Shown in pieces: positions 1 through 8,683 of a stretch of DNA of 64,000 bases (positions within the stretch are counted from its first letter, which is position 1; every line of letters starts with the position of its first letter). Both the position numbers and the translations under genes were made by a program. The notes below the pieces were generated by a model, which did no database searches, had not been told where the DNA came from, and worked only from the letters and a program-made list of their open reading frames with translations. Where the stretch lies: contig JANXCS010000004.1 in the NCBI GenBank assembly GCA_025060105.1, forward strand, positions 1 to 64,000, in the 5' to 3' direction. Origin of the DNA: Pseudothermotoga sp. Lineage in GTDB: Bacteria > Thermotogota > Thermotogae > Thermotogales > DSM-5069.

Positions 1-237
1 GGCGCACTGTTACTTTCAAGATCCCTCCGCAGGATGATGGGCGCGCTCGATCCTAGAACCTACGGTGGAGCGTTCATACTGGGTGTGAACGGGCTCGTGG
101 TGAAGGCACACGGCTCTTCAGACAGAACGGCGATAAAGAACGCCATCAGTGTCGCTTTGAAGGGTGTGGAGATGAACTTGGTCGAGACGATCGGGGGTGA
201 AATACAACGTGTGCGGGATAGTGGGGTTGGTCGGTGA
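1..237 (+). CDS. plsX: Phosphate acyltransferase PlsX, C-terminal fragment
   Basis: The reading frame is open from base 1, so the gene begins outside the window and only about 78 residues are seen. The segment with YGGA, LGVNG and KAHGSS followed by an AIKNAI helix matches the conserved C-terminal end of PlsX. PlsX converts acyl-ACP to acyl-phosphate at the start of phospholipid synthesis in the cytoplasm. Its last 29 bases overlap the start of glmS in another frame, so the two are probably translationally coupled. Product assignment is by family resemblance. Confidence 0.88.
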   Translation, partial: GALLLSRSLRRMMGALDPRTYGGAFILGVNGLVVKAHGSSDRTAIKNAISVALKGVEMNLVETIGGEIQRVRDSGVGR

Positions 238-2029
238 TGTGACCCTATCCGATCTTGTGGAAGGCCTCGAGAGGTTGGAATATCGAGGCTACGATTCTGC
301 GGGCGTTGCTTTCCTCAAAAACTCTTCACTCTTCATAGAGAAGAACAAAGGTAAGGTGGAAACTTTAAAAAGTAAACTCGCCGAGATGATCGGTGAAAGG
401 ATAACGATCGGCATAGCGCACACACGCTGGGCAACGCACGGAGAGCCGAACGACATCAACGCCCATCCACACACTGACTGTCAGAACAAACTCTGCGTGG
501 TGCACAACGGGATCATAGAGAATTTCAAAGAACTCAGAAAAAGACTCGAAGAAGTTGGACACAAGTTCGTATCCGACACCGACACGGAGGTCATACCACA
601 CCTGATCGAAGAATACTACGATGGCGATCTCCTGGATGCCGTACGCAAAGCCGTCAAATTGTTGCAGGGAAGTTTCGCCATCGCGGTGATCCACGTGGAC
701 CATCCAAACACCATCGTCGGTGCGAGGAAAGGTTCTCCTTTGATCTTGACCACCAACGGCGAGATCGCCGGACTCGCTTCCGACGTGACACCCTTGCTCA
801 AATACTCCAGAGACATGGTCTTTTTGGAAGATGGTGACATCTTCTACATCACCGTGGATCGCTTCGAGATCTTCGACGTTCTGGGAAGAAAGAAGGAACG
901 CAAGATCGTCCGCATAGACTGGTCGTACGAGACGGCACAGAAGTTTGGTTACAAACATTACATGTTGAAAGAGATCTTCGAAGAACCCTCTTGCGTTACA
1001 GCCACGCTCACGGGAAGGATCAGATCTGGCAAGGTGAACCTGCCGGAGATAGAGGACCTTCAGGATCTTCTGAAAAAAGCGAACAACTTGAAGGTCGTTG
1101 CGTGCGGTACGAGTAGTTACGCTGCTTTGTCGTTCAAATACTTTCTCGAAAACATGTCGAACGTTTCGGTGGACGCGGAAGTTTCATCCGAGTTCAGATA
1201 CAAAAAACCCAACTTCGATTCAGACACCGTCGTGATCGCGGTGTCCCAGTCCGGTGAGACGGCAGACACGCTCGAATCGATACGCTTGGCGAAGTCCAAA
1301 GGAGCGAAGATCATCGCCATCACCAACGTCGTTGGTTCCACCTTGATGCGTGAGGCGGATCGCACACTGTTACTCAACGCAGGACCGGAGATGAGCGTTG
1401 CCGCAACGAAAAGTTATGTGACGCAACTCGTACTTTTACATCTGCTCGGTTTGAAAGTGATCGAACTCAAGGACCAATGGAACCAAGAATGCGCGAAAAT
1501 TTTGGACAGTCTGTTGCGCCTCCCCGAAGTGCTCGACGCCGTGCTCAACAGATCAGAACTCGTAAAGGAAATCAGCTTGAAATACAAAGACTTTCAACAT
1601 TTCATGTACATAGGCAGAGGTTACAGTTATCCAACGGCACTCGAAGGGGCGTTGAAACTCAAAGAGATAAGTTACATACACGCCACCGCCTATCCAGCGG
1701 GAGAACTGAAGCACGGTCCGATCGCATTACTTGGTCCAGAGTTCCCAGTCTTCGCCATAGTCCCCATGGACAAACTCTACAGCAAGATGAAGAACAACAT
1801 CATAGAATGCAAAGCGCGCAAGGCGAAGGTGATAGCGCTCACGAGTGATGATTGTGACGATGTGCACGACATCGTGGACGATACGATCAGCGTGAACAGT
1901 TTTCCTGAACAACTCTATCCGATCCTCATGGGACCCATCATTCAGCTGTTCGCTTACTACATAGCCGATGCGCTCGGACACGATCCGGACAAGCCGAGGA
2001 ATCTGGCCAAGAGTGTGACCGTGGAGTGA
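209..2029 (+). CDS. glmS: Glutamine--fructose-6-phosphate aminotransferase (isomerizing)
   Basis: GlmS makes glucosamine 6-phosphate from fructose 6-phosphate and glutamine, the first step towards UDP-GlcNAc and peptidoglycan. I place the start at the GTG at 209 because Cys must be residue 2: after Met removal it becomes the N-terminal nucleophile (CGIVGLVG). A GGGGGTGA ribosome site lies 8 bases upstream. An in-frame GTG at 197 would bury this Cys. The 606-aa product has the usual layout: Ntn glutaminase domain (about 1-240), then two SIS sugar-isomerase domains (with SQSGETADT and the ELKHGPIAL region), ending in the typical NLAKSVTVE. No ribozyme is possible upstream because plsX overlaps the start. 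Confidence 0.96.
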   Translation: MCGIVGLVGDVTLSDLVEGLERLEYRGYDSAGVAFLKNSSLFIEKNKGKVETLKSKLAEMIGERITIGIAHTRWATHGEPNDINAHPHTDCQNKLCVVHNGIIENFKELRKRLEEVGHKFVSDTDTEVIPHLIEEYYDGDLLDAVRKAVKLLQGSFAIAVIHVDHPNTIVGARKGSPLILTTNGEIAGLASDVTPLLKYSRDMVFLEDGDIFYITVDRFEIFDVLGRKKERKIVRIDWSYETAQKFGYKHYMLKEIFEEPSCVTATLTGRIRSGKVNLPEIEDLQDLLKKANNLKVVACGTSSYAALSFKYFLENMSNVSVDAEVSSEFRYKKPNFDSDTVVIAVSQSGETADTLESIRLAKSKGAKIIAITNVVGSTLMREADRTLLLNAGPEMSVAATKSYVTQLVLLHLLGLKVIELKDQWNQECAKILDSLLRLPEVLDAVLNRSELVKEISLKYKDFQHFMYIGRGYSYPTALEGALKLKEISYIHATAYPAGELKHGPIALLGPEFPVFAIVPMDKLYSKMKNNIIECKARKAKVIALTSDDCDDVHDIVDDTISVNSFPEQLYPILMGPIIQLFAYYIADALGHDPDKPRNLAKSVTVE

Positions 2030-2033
2030 TGAG

Positions 2034-2360
2034 ATGGAGATTTTGAAAAGATTGCTCGATGTGATGAATCAAAAAGAAGCGATCAACACTGTGGTACTAG
2101 ATATGAGAAAAACCCCAATGCCTGCGGATTTCTTCGTGATCGCGACGGCAAACTCACAGACGCACATGAGCACCTTGAGAGATGCGGTGGTGGAGTTCTT
2201 CCTAGAGAACAACCACAATCTCATCTACTTCGACAAAGGTGAAGGCTACGATTGGTTGTTGATAGACGCTGGAGACATCGTCGTACACATCTTCACGGCG
2301 CACGGAAGGGAGTTCTACGATCTCGAAGGTCTCTGGAGCGATACAGCCAAGCTCTTTTAA
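2034..2360 (+). CDS. rsfS: Ribosomal silencing factor RsfS (Iojap/YbeB)
   Basis: A 108-aa protein matching the RsfS family in length and pattern: the early VVLDMRKTPMPADFFVIATA stretch and the late GYDWLLIDAGDIVVHIF segment are its hallmarks. RsfS binds uL14 on the large ribosomal subunit and blocks subunit joining when nutrients are low. It starts 4 bases after the glmS stop, with GGAG 7 bases upstream, so it is in the plsX-glmS operon. Its stop codon overlaps the fba stop codon on the other strand (the two stops share bases 2358-2359), leaving no room for a terminator. Confidence 0.93.
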   Translation: MEILKRLLDVMNQKEAINTVVLDMRKTPMPADFFVIATANSQTHMSTLRDAVVEFFLENNHNLIYFDKGEGYDWLLIDAGDIVVHIFTAHGREFYDLEGLWSDTAKLF

Positions 2361-3289
2361 ATTTGATTGCTACATCCCAAAACGTTCCTCATCTTGTGCT
2401 TGACCACTTGCTTTATCGCTTCGCGCGCCGGACCGAGGTACTTTCTCGGATCGAACTCTTCAGGATGCAGCGCGAACACCTCACGGATGGTCGCCGTCAT
2501 GGCGAGTCTCAGATCGGTGTCGATGTTGACTTTACATATACCCATCGTTGTAGCCTTCCTGATCATTTCTTCTGGCACGCCCTGTGCACCTTCGAGCTTT
2601 CCACCGTACTTGTTCGCCTTCTCAACCAAATCTGAGAGAACGCTCGAAGCCCCATGGAGTACCAGAGGAAAACCTGGCAGTCTTTTGGCGATCTCTCCGA
2701 GTCGTTCAAAATCTAGCTTTGGTTCACCTTTGAACTTGTAAGCACCGTGGCTGGTACCGATCGCGATCGCCAAAGAGTCGACGCCCGTCCTGTGGACGAA
2801 CTCAACGGCCTTTTCTGGATCGGTCATAGACGCTTCCCTCTCGCTAACCACCACGTGTTCCTCGACACCGACGAGCCTGCCGAGCTCCCCTTCCACCACG
2901 ACACCGCGCGCGTGGGCGTAATCGACGACTTGCTTGGTGAGCTTCACGTTCTCCTCGAAGGGCAAATGCGAACCGTCGATCATGACGGAGGTGAAGAAGC
3001 CTGTATCTATGACGGCTTTGCACAGTTCAAACGAATCACCGTGGTCCAGATGGACACAGATGGGAATATCTGGAGCATCTTCCAAGGCGGCCTGTATGAG
3101 CTTGATCAGATAGGTCTGCTTGGCGTACTTGCGGGCACCTGCAGAGATCTGAAGGATCACGGGTGCTCTCTCTTCTTTGGCTGCCTCGATCACACCTTGA
3201 AGGATTTCCATGTTGTTCACGTTAAAAGCACCTATAGCGTACTTACCGTAGGCCTTTTCGAACATCTCCTTCGAACTCACCAAAGGCAT
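2357..3289 (-). CDS. fba: Fructose-bisphosphate aldolase, class II
   Basis: This is the zinc-dependent aldolase that cleaves fructose 1,6-bisphosphate to DHAP and glyceraldehyde 3-phosphate. The 310-aa sequence begins MPLVSSKEMF and carries AFNVNNME, the metal-binding CVHLDHGDS, the GVEEHVVVSERE loop and LVLHGASS, all typical of class II enzymes. The open frame extends 26 codons further upstream into the tRNA-Ser gene, but the ATG at 3289 has GGGAGG in front and begins the family's normal N-terminus. tRNA-Ser lies 31 bases upstream on the same strand, so the two may be co-transcribed. Confidence 0.95.
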   Translation of the reverse strand: MPLVSSKEMFEKAYGKYAIGAFNVNNMEILQGVIEAAKEERAPVILQISAGARKYAKQTYLIKLIQAALEDAPDIPICVHLDHGDSFELCKAVIDTGFFTSVMIDGSHLPFEENVKLTKQVVDYAHARGVVVEGELGRLVGVEEHVVVSEREASMTDPEKAVEFVHRTGVDSLAIAIGTSHGAYKFKGEPKLDFERLGEIAKRLPGFPLVLHGASSVLSDLVEKANKYGGKLEGAQGVPEEMIRKATTMGICKVNIDTDLRLAMTATIREVFALHPEEFDPRKYLGPAREAIKQVVKHKMRNVLGCSNQI

Positions 3290-3320
3290 GCGCAAAACCT
3301 CCCATAGATGTCTTGAACGC

Positions 3321-3410
3321 TGGCGGAGGCGGTGGGATTCGAACCCACAAGGGGGCTTCGCCCCCACCGGTTTTCAAGACCGGCTCCTTAGCCAGTTCGG
3401 ACACGCCTCC
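3321..3410 (-). tRNA. tRNA-Ser (anticodon UGA)
   Basis: Read on the minus strand it folds as a class II tRNA with a 7-bp acceptor (GGAGGCG/CGCCTCC), anticodon loop CTTGAAA, a long variable arm (GGGGGCGAAGCCCCC) and an encoded CCA end. The long variable arm fits serine. A TATAAT box lies just upstream (minus strand, complement of 3417-3422). Confidence 0.96.
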
Positions 3411-3457
3411 GTTGATATTATACTCGCGATTGGAACGTTTGAAAAGGAGGGATGCAC

Positions 3458-4309
3458 ATGATCGTGCTGGGACTCGATGGCGGTGGGACCAGCTTGAAAG
3501 CCACCTTGGTGAAGGATGGAAAGACTTTGAAGCGAAAAACGTTCGAAAAGGGTGTCAACATAAGTGCTGTGAACGTTTTGGAATTGGAACGGATCGTCAA
3601 AGAAGTGAAGAGTTGGTCTGGCCCAGTCGATGAAGTCAGAGCCGCATTCTCCGGTGCTGGAGATCCCCAAAGGAAAGCGATCCTCCGTGAATTGATCGAG
3701 AAAATATTTCCTCATTCAAAAAATTCCATCTTTTCAGACGCTGAAGGTTTGATCGTTTGTTGTTATTCTGGTCAACCTCTCACGATCGCCATAGCTGGTA
3801 CAGGTTCGATCGTCGTGGGAGTGGACCAAAACGGGAAATTCATCAGGAGCGGTGGTTGGGGTCATCTGTTCGACGATGAAGGCAGTGCGTTCAGCATAGT
3901 CAAAAACATCATCATTGAAGCTTTATTGTACTTCGATGGACTTTCAGGCTTTGATCCTGTGTTCAATTCGTTGCTTGAACACTTCGGTTACGATGAACTT
4001 CCACAGCTTGCGAACCTCCAAAGATTGAGCGATTTCAAAGAAAAAATAGCTTCCTTCGCGAAAGCCATGCCCGACACGGAGCTCGTTCGAAGGATCATGA
4101 AGAAAGAGATCAAGTTACTCGTCGACAGGGTCAAGCAAGTGCTGGGCGCAACGAACGCCGATAAGGTCTATGGTTTTGGAGGTATGTTCAACAACGCCGA
4201 GTACAGAAGGATATTCCTTTCACTTTTGAAAGACGTCGAGTTCGAGATCTTGAAAATCGATGTGGACGAAGCGCTGGCAAAGAAAAAGGAGTTGATCGAG
4301 CTCAAATAA
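3458..4309 (+). CDS. BadF/BadG-type sugar kinase (GlcNAc kinase-like)
   Basis: The 283-aa protein has an ASKHA ATPase fold: N-terminal phosphate-1 motif GLDGGGTSLKA, a central AIAGTGSIVVG phosphate-2 motif followed by GGWGHLFDDEGSA, and a late FGGMF adenosine motif. The GGWG-x4-DEGSA signature is that of N-acetylglucosamine kinase-like members, which phosphorylate amino sugars in the cytosol. I chose the ATG at 3458 over 3452 because AGGAGG sits 8 bases before 3458 but only 2 before 3452. It is flanked by divergent tRNA genes and has no catabolic neighbour, so the substrate cannot be inferred. A related kinase lies at 38672. Confidence 0.75.
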   Translation: MIVLGLDGGGTSLKATLVKDGKTLKRKTFEKGVNISAVNVLELERIVKEVKSWSGPVDEVRAAFSGAGDPQRKAILRELIEKIFPHSKNSIFSDAEGLIVCCYSGQPLTIAIAGTGSIVVGVDQNGKFIRSGGWGHLFDDEGSAFSIVKNIIIEALLYFDGLSGFDPVFNSLLEHFGYDELPQLANLQRLSDFKEKIASFAKAMPDTELVRRIMKKEIKLLVDRVKQVLGATNADKVYGFGGMFNNAEYRRIFLSLLKDVEFEILKIDVDEALAKKKELIELK

Positions 4310-4313
4310 AAAT

Positions 4314-4390
4314 TGGTCGGGGCGACTGGACTTGAACCAGCGACCTCCTGCTCCCAAGGCAGGCGCGCTAGCCGTCTGCGCTACGCCCCG
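4314..4390 (-). tRNA. tRNA-Pro (anticodon UGG)
   Basis: The minus strand gives a 77-nt cloverleaf with acceptor CGGGGCG/CGCCCCG, anticodon loop CTTGGGA between CCTGC and GCAGG, a TTCAAGT T-loop and an encoded CCA. It converges on the kinase gene that ends 4 bases away. Confidence 0.96.
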
Positions 4391-4402
4391 ACCACGGTAT
4401 TA

Positions 4403-4431
4403 ATGATACCATCAAAAACGGCACGTTTCAA
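4403..4431 (-). promoter_or_regulatory. Sigma-70-type promoter of tRNA-Pro
   Basis: On the minus strand TTGAAA (4426-4431) and TATCAT (4403-4408) are separated by exactly 17 bases, and the tRNA 5' end follows 12 bases after the -10 box. Confidence 0.6.
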
Positions 4432-4545
4432 GACCCGAATGAAGATTCACACTGCTTCATTATAGATGAAGAGATGAATTTGTAAGCTGTATTGTGGTTA
4501 TAATATTAAACAAAGATGAACCTGAAGCTTGGGGGGTGTTTCAGG

Positions 4546-6567
4546 ATGGTTTTGAAACGTCAGCTCATCTTACTGAGTGTGGTTGTTTCAGTGCTGGCAA
4601 TTCTATCTGCTTGTCTTGCCACTGCACCGACTCCTTCTGGTCCAACTCCGCCAGCAACTCCAACAATCCCAGCAACTCCAACCTGGCAAGACATACCAGA
4701 TCGAGTCACAGGGAAAGGATTGTCCGTAACTGTGAACCTCGCCGATTATCTCAACGATCCAGACAAAGTTGTAGAAACGATCGTTTTGAAAGAAGGACCT
4801 GGCAGTGTGTCCAACGGTGTTTACTCTTGGACGCCAGATTCGAAAGGCACATTCAACATAACAATCGCTGCCCGTACCAAAGCTGGTCAGGAAATAACAA
4901 AATCGTTTCGAGTGATCGTTAAACCATCTGGCACGTTCACGATCTACGTGACACAGTTCAACTCTGGCCCAGCGGTCTTGGGAGCAACGGTCATCGTCAA
5001 GGATGATTCGGGAAACGTTCGTGGTTTTGGTTCGACCGATGCGGATGGAAAAGCCTCCTTCCTCGTCAGGTTGGATTCGGCTCAAGAGTTGTTGAACGTG
5101 TTCATCAGCAAACCAACACACGCAAAGACTGTGATCTTCGGTGTAAGATTACAAGAAGATCAAACTTTTGAGCTGACCACCACCTTGAGAAAAGCTGCTT
5201 ACGCTGAAACGAAAACGGAAATTCCTATATCGGTGAACGTCAAAATCTACACCAACGCCAGCAAAACCACCGAGATCGATCCGAACAACGTTACTCAAGA
5301 TACAATCTACGTCAGTGTGACGGCAACACCGATCGAATTCAACGAAGGAATAAACACCATTTACGCAAAAGTGGGTGGGGTACCTGGTACCAGTTTCTTC
5401 ACAGCTCCAAGGTTAATCAGTTATTCATCCTCACTTGAAGGACTTCTCAGTGTGAAAGAGTTCGATGGGCTTGTACCACTCATCGTAGATGTTTATGATC
5501 ACAACGACAACAAAGTGGAAAAAATAGTATGGCTCAACGTGGTGAGGAACGCTGTTTCAGTCAATCCATACCTTGTAGAAAGGATAAGTAGCAGACCTCC
5601 TATACAACCAGATTTGATAGCCTACACGAAAAACGGTGCCAGTGAGTTTTACAGTAAACCACCCATTGAAAAGTTCAATATACCAAGACAGCCTTTGAAA
5701 TTTGAAGATTTCGAGTTCGCTCCGATGGCTTCACCAGACGACAAAACGAACCTGTGGATCGAAGTCAGATGGTTGCCACATGCAAGTTCAACTCAGTTTT
5801 CCTCCACAACCCCACCGAAAGCTTATAAGATCTACAGATCTTTCGATGGGACGAACTTCGTTCCGATAGCAACTGTGGATTCATCACGAAACTTTTTCAG
5901 AGACTCTTCACCCCTCTTGAGCGTTGGCAAGGAAACTTGGTATGCCGTCGCATCGGTGTACGATGGATATGAAGCTACGAAAACTGTGATAGGTTCCGTC
6001 ACACCCCTTCCAATGTTTCAGATCGAATACATCGGTCCTCTGAACGGTGCAACGAACGTTTCGAGAGATCCAACCTTCGCATGGCGGTTCAAAGGCCTTG
6101 AAGCCTACGTTCCACCAGCCAACGATACGACGCGCTCGTTGGAATACTTCTGGGATATTTGGTTGTACGATCTGACGGTTAATACCGCGGGACGCTACAG
6201 ATTGGTAAATATCATTAACGGCATACCATATTACTATTTCTTTGTTCCAGCCACACCAGCCAATCCTAACCCAACGGTTCAGGTGAAATTCAGTGATTAC
6301 TATATAGAGAAGAATCCTAACACGTACTGGGTAGATTTTGCTGCAGATTCTCCATATCCTTTCGACAAACTTCAAGCCAACAAGACTTATTCTTGGGGAA
6401 ACGAACTTTTAGTGGCTCGATTGCTCTACAATGGACTGAGCTTGGCAGATCAAAATAAAAGATTCCTCGCCGTTGCTTACGCCGTTCATACAGACTATGC
6501 TCCTATATTTAATCCGTTCCGTGTAGAACCAGCTATTTATCATACTTTCACCACCGGTTCTAACTGA
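4546..6567 (+). CDS. Large secreted lipoprotein with Ig-like and FN3-like domains
   Basis: A 673-aa protein of unknown function. It opens with a lipoprotein signal peptide (MVLKRQLILL, hydrophobic core, lipobox LSAC), then a Thr/Pro-rich linker with repeated PATPT, which suggests a flexible tether at the cell surface or periplasm. Around residues 40-120 an Ig-like domain is suggested by DYLNDPD and SWTPDSKGTFNIT. A segment near 410-480 (AYKIYRSFDGTNF, WYAVASVYDGYE) looks like fibronectin type III. No catalytic motif is visible. The ATG at 4546 has GGGGGGTG 8 bases upstream. It lies 17 bases before the protease gene, so the two probably form an operon. A TATAAT box is at 4499. Confidence 0.65.
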   Translation: MVLKRQLILLSVVVSVLAILSACLATAPTPSGPTPPATPTIPATPTWQDIPDRVTGKGLSVTVNLADYLNDPDKVVETIVLKEGPGSVSNGVYSWTPDSKGTFNITIAARTKAGQEITKSFRVIVKPSGTFTIYVTQFNSGPAVLGATVIVKDDSGNVRGFGSTDADGKASFLVRLDSAQELLNVFISKPTHAKTVIFGVRLQEDQTFELTTTLRKAAYAETKTEIPISVNVKIYTNASKTTEIDPNNVTQDTIYVSVTATPIEFNEGINTIYAKVGGVPGTSFFTAPRLISYSSSLEGLLSVKEFDGLVPLIVDVYDHNDNKVEKIVWLNVVRNAVSVNPYLVERISSRPPIQPDLIAYTKNGASEFYSKPPIEKFNIPRQPLKFEDFEFAPMASPDDKTNLWIEVRWLPHASSTQFSSTTPPKAYKIYRSFDGTNFVPIATVDSSRNFFRDSSPLLSVGKETWYAVASVYDGYEATKTVIGSVTPLPMFQIEYIGPLNGATNVSRDPTFAWRFKGLEAYVPPANDTTRSLEYFWDIWLYDLTVNTAGRYRLVNIINGIPYYYFFVPATPANPNPTVQVKFSDYYIEKNPNTYWVDFAADSPYPFDKLQANKTYSWGNELLVARLLYNGLSLADQNKRFLAVAYAVHTDYAPIFNPFRVEPAIYHTFTTGSN

Positions 6568-6584
6568 GAAGGGGGGTGTGAAAG

Positions 6585-8618
6585 ATGAAAAGATTCGGTG
6601 TGATCTTTCTATCGATCGTTTTCGCCGTTCTGCTTTTAGTTTCATGCGTTGCACCAATTAACAGTGTGAGCGGCCAAAAACCAGTTCAAAATGAGCCAAC
6701 GTCAGCGAAACAAACGAACTTGATAGTCTTCGGCCAGTTGAAGGATGGCGAATACGTCGAAGGTAAGGTGCTCGTAGGTTACGAAGATAGATCGGCGGCG
6801 ATGAAAGTTGTAGAACTTTTGAAAGGAACCATCGCGGTGGATCTTCCCCAGATCAATATGATATCCATCAAGTTCAATGGAACCGTCGAAGAAGCTTACG
6901 AAAAGATCAAGTCTGCCAACATTTCCGGCATAAAGTACGTCGAACCGAGCTACAAAAGAGAGCTCATCAAACCTTTACCCGTCGATGATACAACGATCAA
7001 GAGTATAGATACAGTGAAAACCACCTCTTTGAGAGGTGAAGAAGAATTCAGCCACGCACTTTGGGGTTTAGAAGCGATCGGCGCTCCTCAAGTTTGGCCA
7101 CAACTCACCGGAAGATACATCACAGTGGCCGTAGTCGATACAGGGGTGGATGGTACCCATCCTGACCTCGTCGGTCAAGTCATGGGAGGATATAAACCTT
7201 CAAGTGATGAAATCTTACCTCCAAACTCTGATTCTTCCTTCGGTGGTGCGCACGGCACTCACGTGGCGGGGACCATAGCAGCCAAACGTGATGGTAAAGG
7301 CATCGTGGGTGTGGCACCCGACGCTAAAATAATGCCTATAGTCATATTCGAATTTGATCCAATCACAGGTGATTACGTTTACGTTGGTGACGATGAAGTT
7401 GCCGAAGGAATCATCTGGGCTGTCGATCATGGTGCGAACGTGATGAACCATTCTTGGGGAGGATGGGGCTACAGTCATACGTTGAAATTGGCCTTCGATT
7501 ACGCATTGGATCGTGGGGTGATCATGGTCGTTTCGGCAGGGAACGATCATTCAATTCAGCACTTTCTCTATCCAGCGAACTATCCTGGGGTGATACAGGT
7601 TGCTGCGGCGGAATACCACGGTGGTCAATACAGAACTGTGTGGTTTTCCAGCAGGAGCGATGCCATAACGGTGGCAGCACCCGGGGTGAAGGTGCTTTCA
7701 ACAGTAGCTGGACAAAATTCTGTAGGCTATGAAGGTCATTCCGTAGTTTCGTCTGCAAACAATGGAACTTACGACTATTATGAAGGTACGTCCATGGCTG
7801 CCCCACACGTGACGGGCGTCATCGCACTGTTGTTGGAAAAGTATCCCAACGCAAAACCATGGCAAATTAGAAGATTGATCCAACAAACAGCTTTCGACAT
7901 AGATGAACCTGGCTTCGATTACAGCTCTGGTTATGGCTTGATCAACGCAAAGAACGCTTCAACAGCATCTTTACCATCTTCAGGCGGATTGTCCTTCGAT
8001 GTCGTAGTGACAGACGCTTATGAAGAATGGCGCATTCCAACGGTCTTTGTGAGGTTGAAACGTCTAAACGGTGCCGGTGGAGATTACTATGCCAAAACTG
8101 ATTTTGATGGTGTGGCACGCTTTTCCAACATCGATGCTGGCCAATATCAATTGATACTCGGTGGGCCAGACAGCTGGGAAAGATGCTGGGCTCCTTATTC
8201 AGGACCTATGGGATGGGCCATCAATTGGAGAATGGAAGAAGAAAGGCAAATAGAAGAGATCGTCAATTTGACGAACGATTCGACGAAAACTTATAATTTC
8301 AGTTCACAGTTCAAATTGAAGTTGAACACAAACCTCACCACCAACGCTTCGGTGACGATCTACAACTTACTTGGCTCAATACTAGAAGAATTAACTTACA
8401 CAACCAGCCAGATCGATCTGTCTCATCTTTCAGGTTTATTCAAAATCGGTGTGAGGATCGATCAACCGGCAACTGAAACTATCACGATCGAAGCCACAGT
8501 CACACTGAACGGTCATGAAATATATGTTATTGGAGAGATTGAATCTGACGCAACTTCCACGATCCTTTCAGATTTTTGGGGAGATTCCGCTTGGTGGACG
8601 GTGTTTGGATCGAATTGA
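6585..8618 (+). CDS. Subtilisin-like serine protease (S8), lipoprotein
   Basis: An exported endopeptidase of 677 aa. It has a lipoprotein signal (lipobox LVSC, Cys21), a propeptide (about 50-130, with KVLVGYEDRS and IKYVEPSYKREL, an I9-like inhibitor/chaperone), and an S8 catalytic domain with the full triad: Asp185 (VVDTGVDGTHPD), His226 (GGAHGTHVAGT), Ser403 (EGTSMAAPHVTG), plus the oxyanion Asn320 (SAGN). From about 470 a beta-rich C-terminal part begins with a carboxypeptidase-regulatory-like module (VFVRLKRLNG, TDFDGVARFSNI). The architecture recalls fervidolysin-type thermophile proteases. Likely role: breakdown of external protein at the cell surface. A strong terminator follows. Confidence 0.92.
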   Translation: MKRFGVIFLSIVFAVLLLVSCVAPINSVSGQKPVQNEPTSAKQTNLIVFGQLKDGEYVEGKVLVGYEDRSAAMKVVELLKGTIAVDLPQINMISIKFNGTVEEAYEKIKSANISGIKYVEPSYKRELIKPLPVDDTTIKSIDTVKTTSLRGEEEFSHALWGLEAIGAPQVWPQLTGRYITVAVVDTGVDGTHPDLVGQVMGGYKPSSDEILPPNSDSSFGGAHGTHVAGTIAAKRDGKGIVGVAPDAKIMPIVIFEFDPITGDYVYVGDDEVAEGIIWAVDHGANVMNHSWGGWGYSHTLKLAFDYALDRGVIMVVSAGNDHSIQHFLYPANYPGVIQVAAAEYHGGQYRTVWFSSRSDAITVAAPGVKVLSTVAGQNSVGYEGHSVVSSANNGTYDYYEGTSMAAPHVTGVIALLLEKYPNAKPWQIRRLIQQTAFDIDEPGFDYSSGYGLINAKNASTASLPSSGGLSFDVVVTDAYEEWRIPTVFVRLKRLNGAGGDYYAKTDFDGVARFSNIDAGQYQLILGGPDSWERCWAPYSGPMGWAINWRMEEERQIEEIVNLTNDSTKTYNFSSQFKLKLNTNLTTNASVTIYNLLGSILEELTYTTSQIDLSHLSGLFKIGVRIDQPATETITIEATVTLNGHEIYVIGEIESDATSTILSDFWGDSAWWTVFGSN

Positions 8619-8641
8619 AGTTGCATCTTTGAAAGGCAATG

Positions 8642-8677
8642 AAACCGCCTCGGGCCTTTGCTCGAGGCGGTTTTTTT
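8642..8677 (+). terminator. Rho-independent terminator of the lipoprotein/protease operon
   Basis: An 11-bp perfect stem (AAACCGCCTCG/CGAGGCGGTTT), a 10-base loop and a run of T. It stands 24 bases after the protease stop and just before the convergent tldE stop. Confidence 0.93.
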
Positions 8678-8683
8678 GAATTT

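Noticed and set aside
197..237. glmS ribozyme or earlier glmS start
   Set aside because: The upstream region is plsX coding sequence, and the catalytic Cys requires the GTG at 209.
3289..3367. N-terminal extension of fructose-bisphosphate aldolase
   Set aside because: The extra codons lie inside tRNA-Ser and begin without a ribosome site; the ATG at 3289 has GGGAGG upstream and matches the family start.
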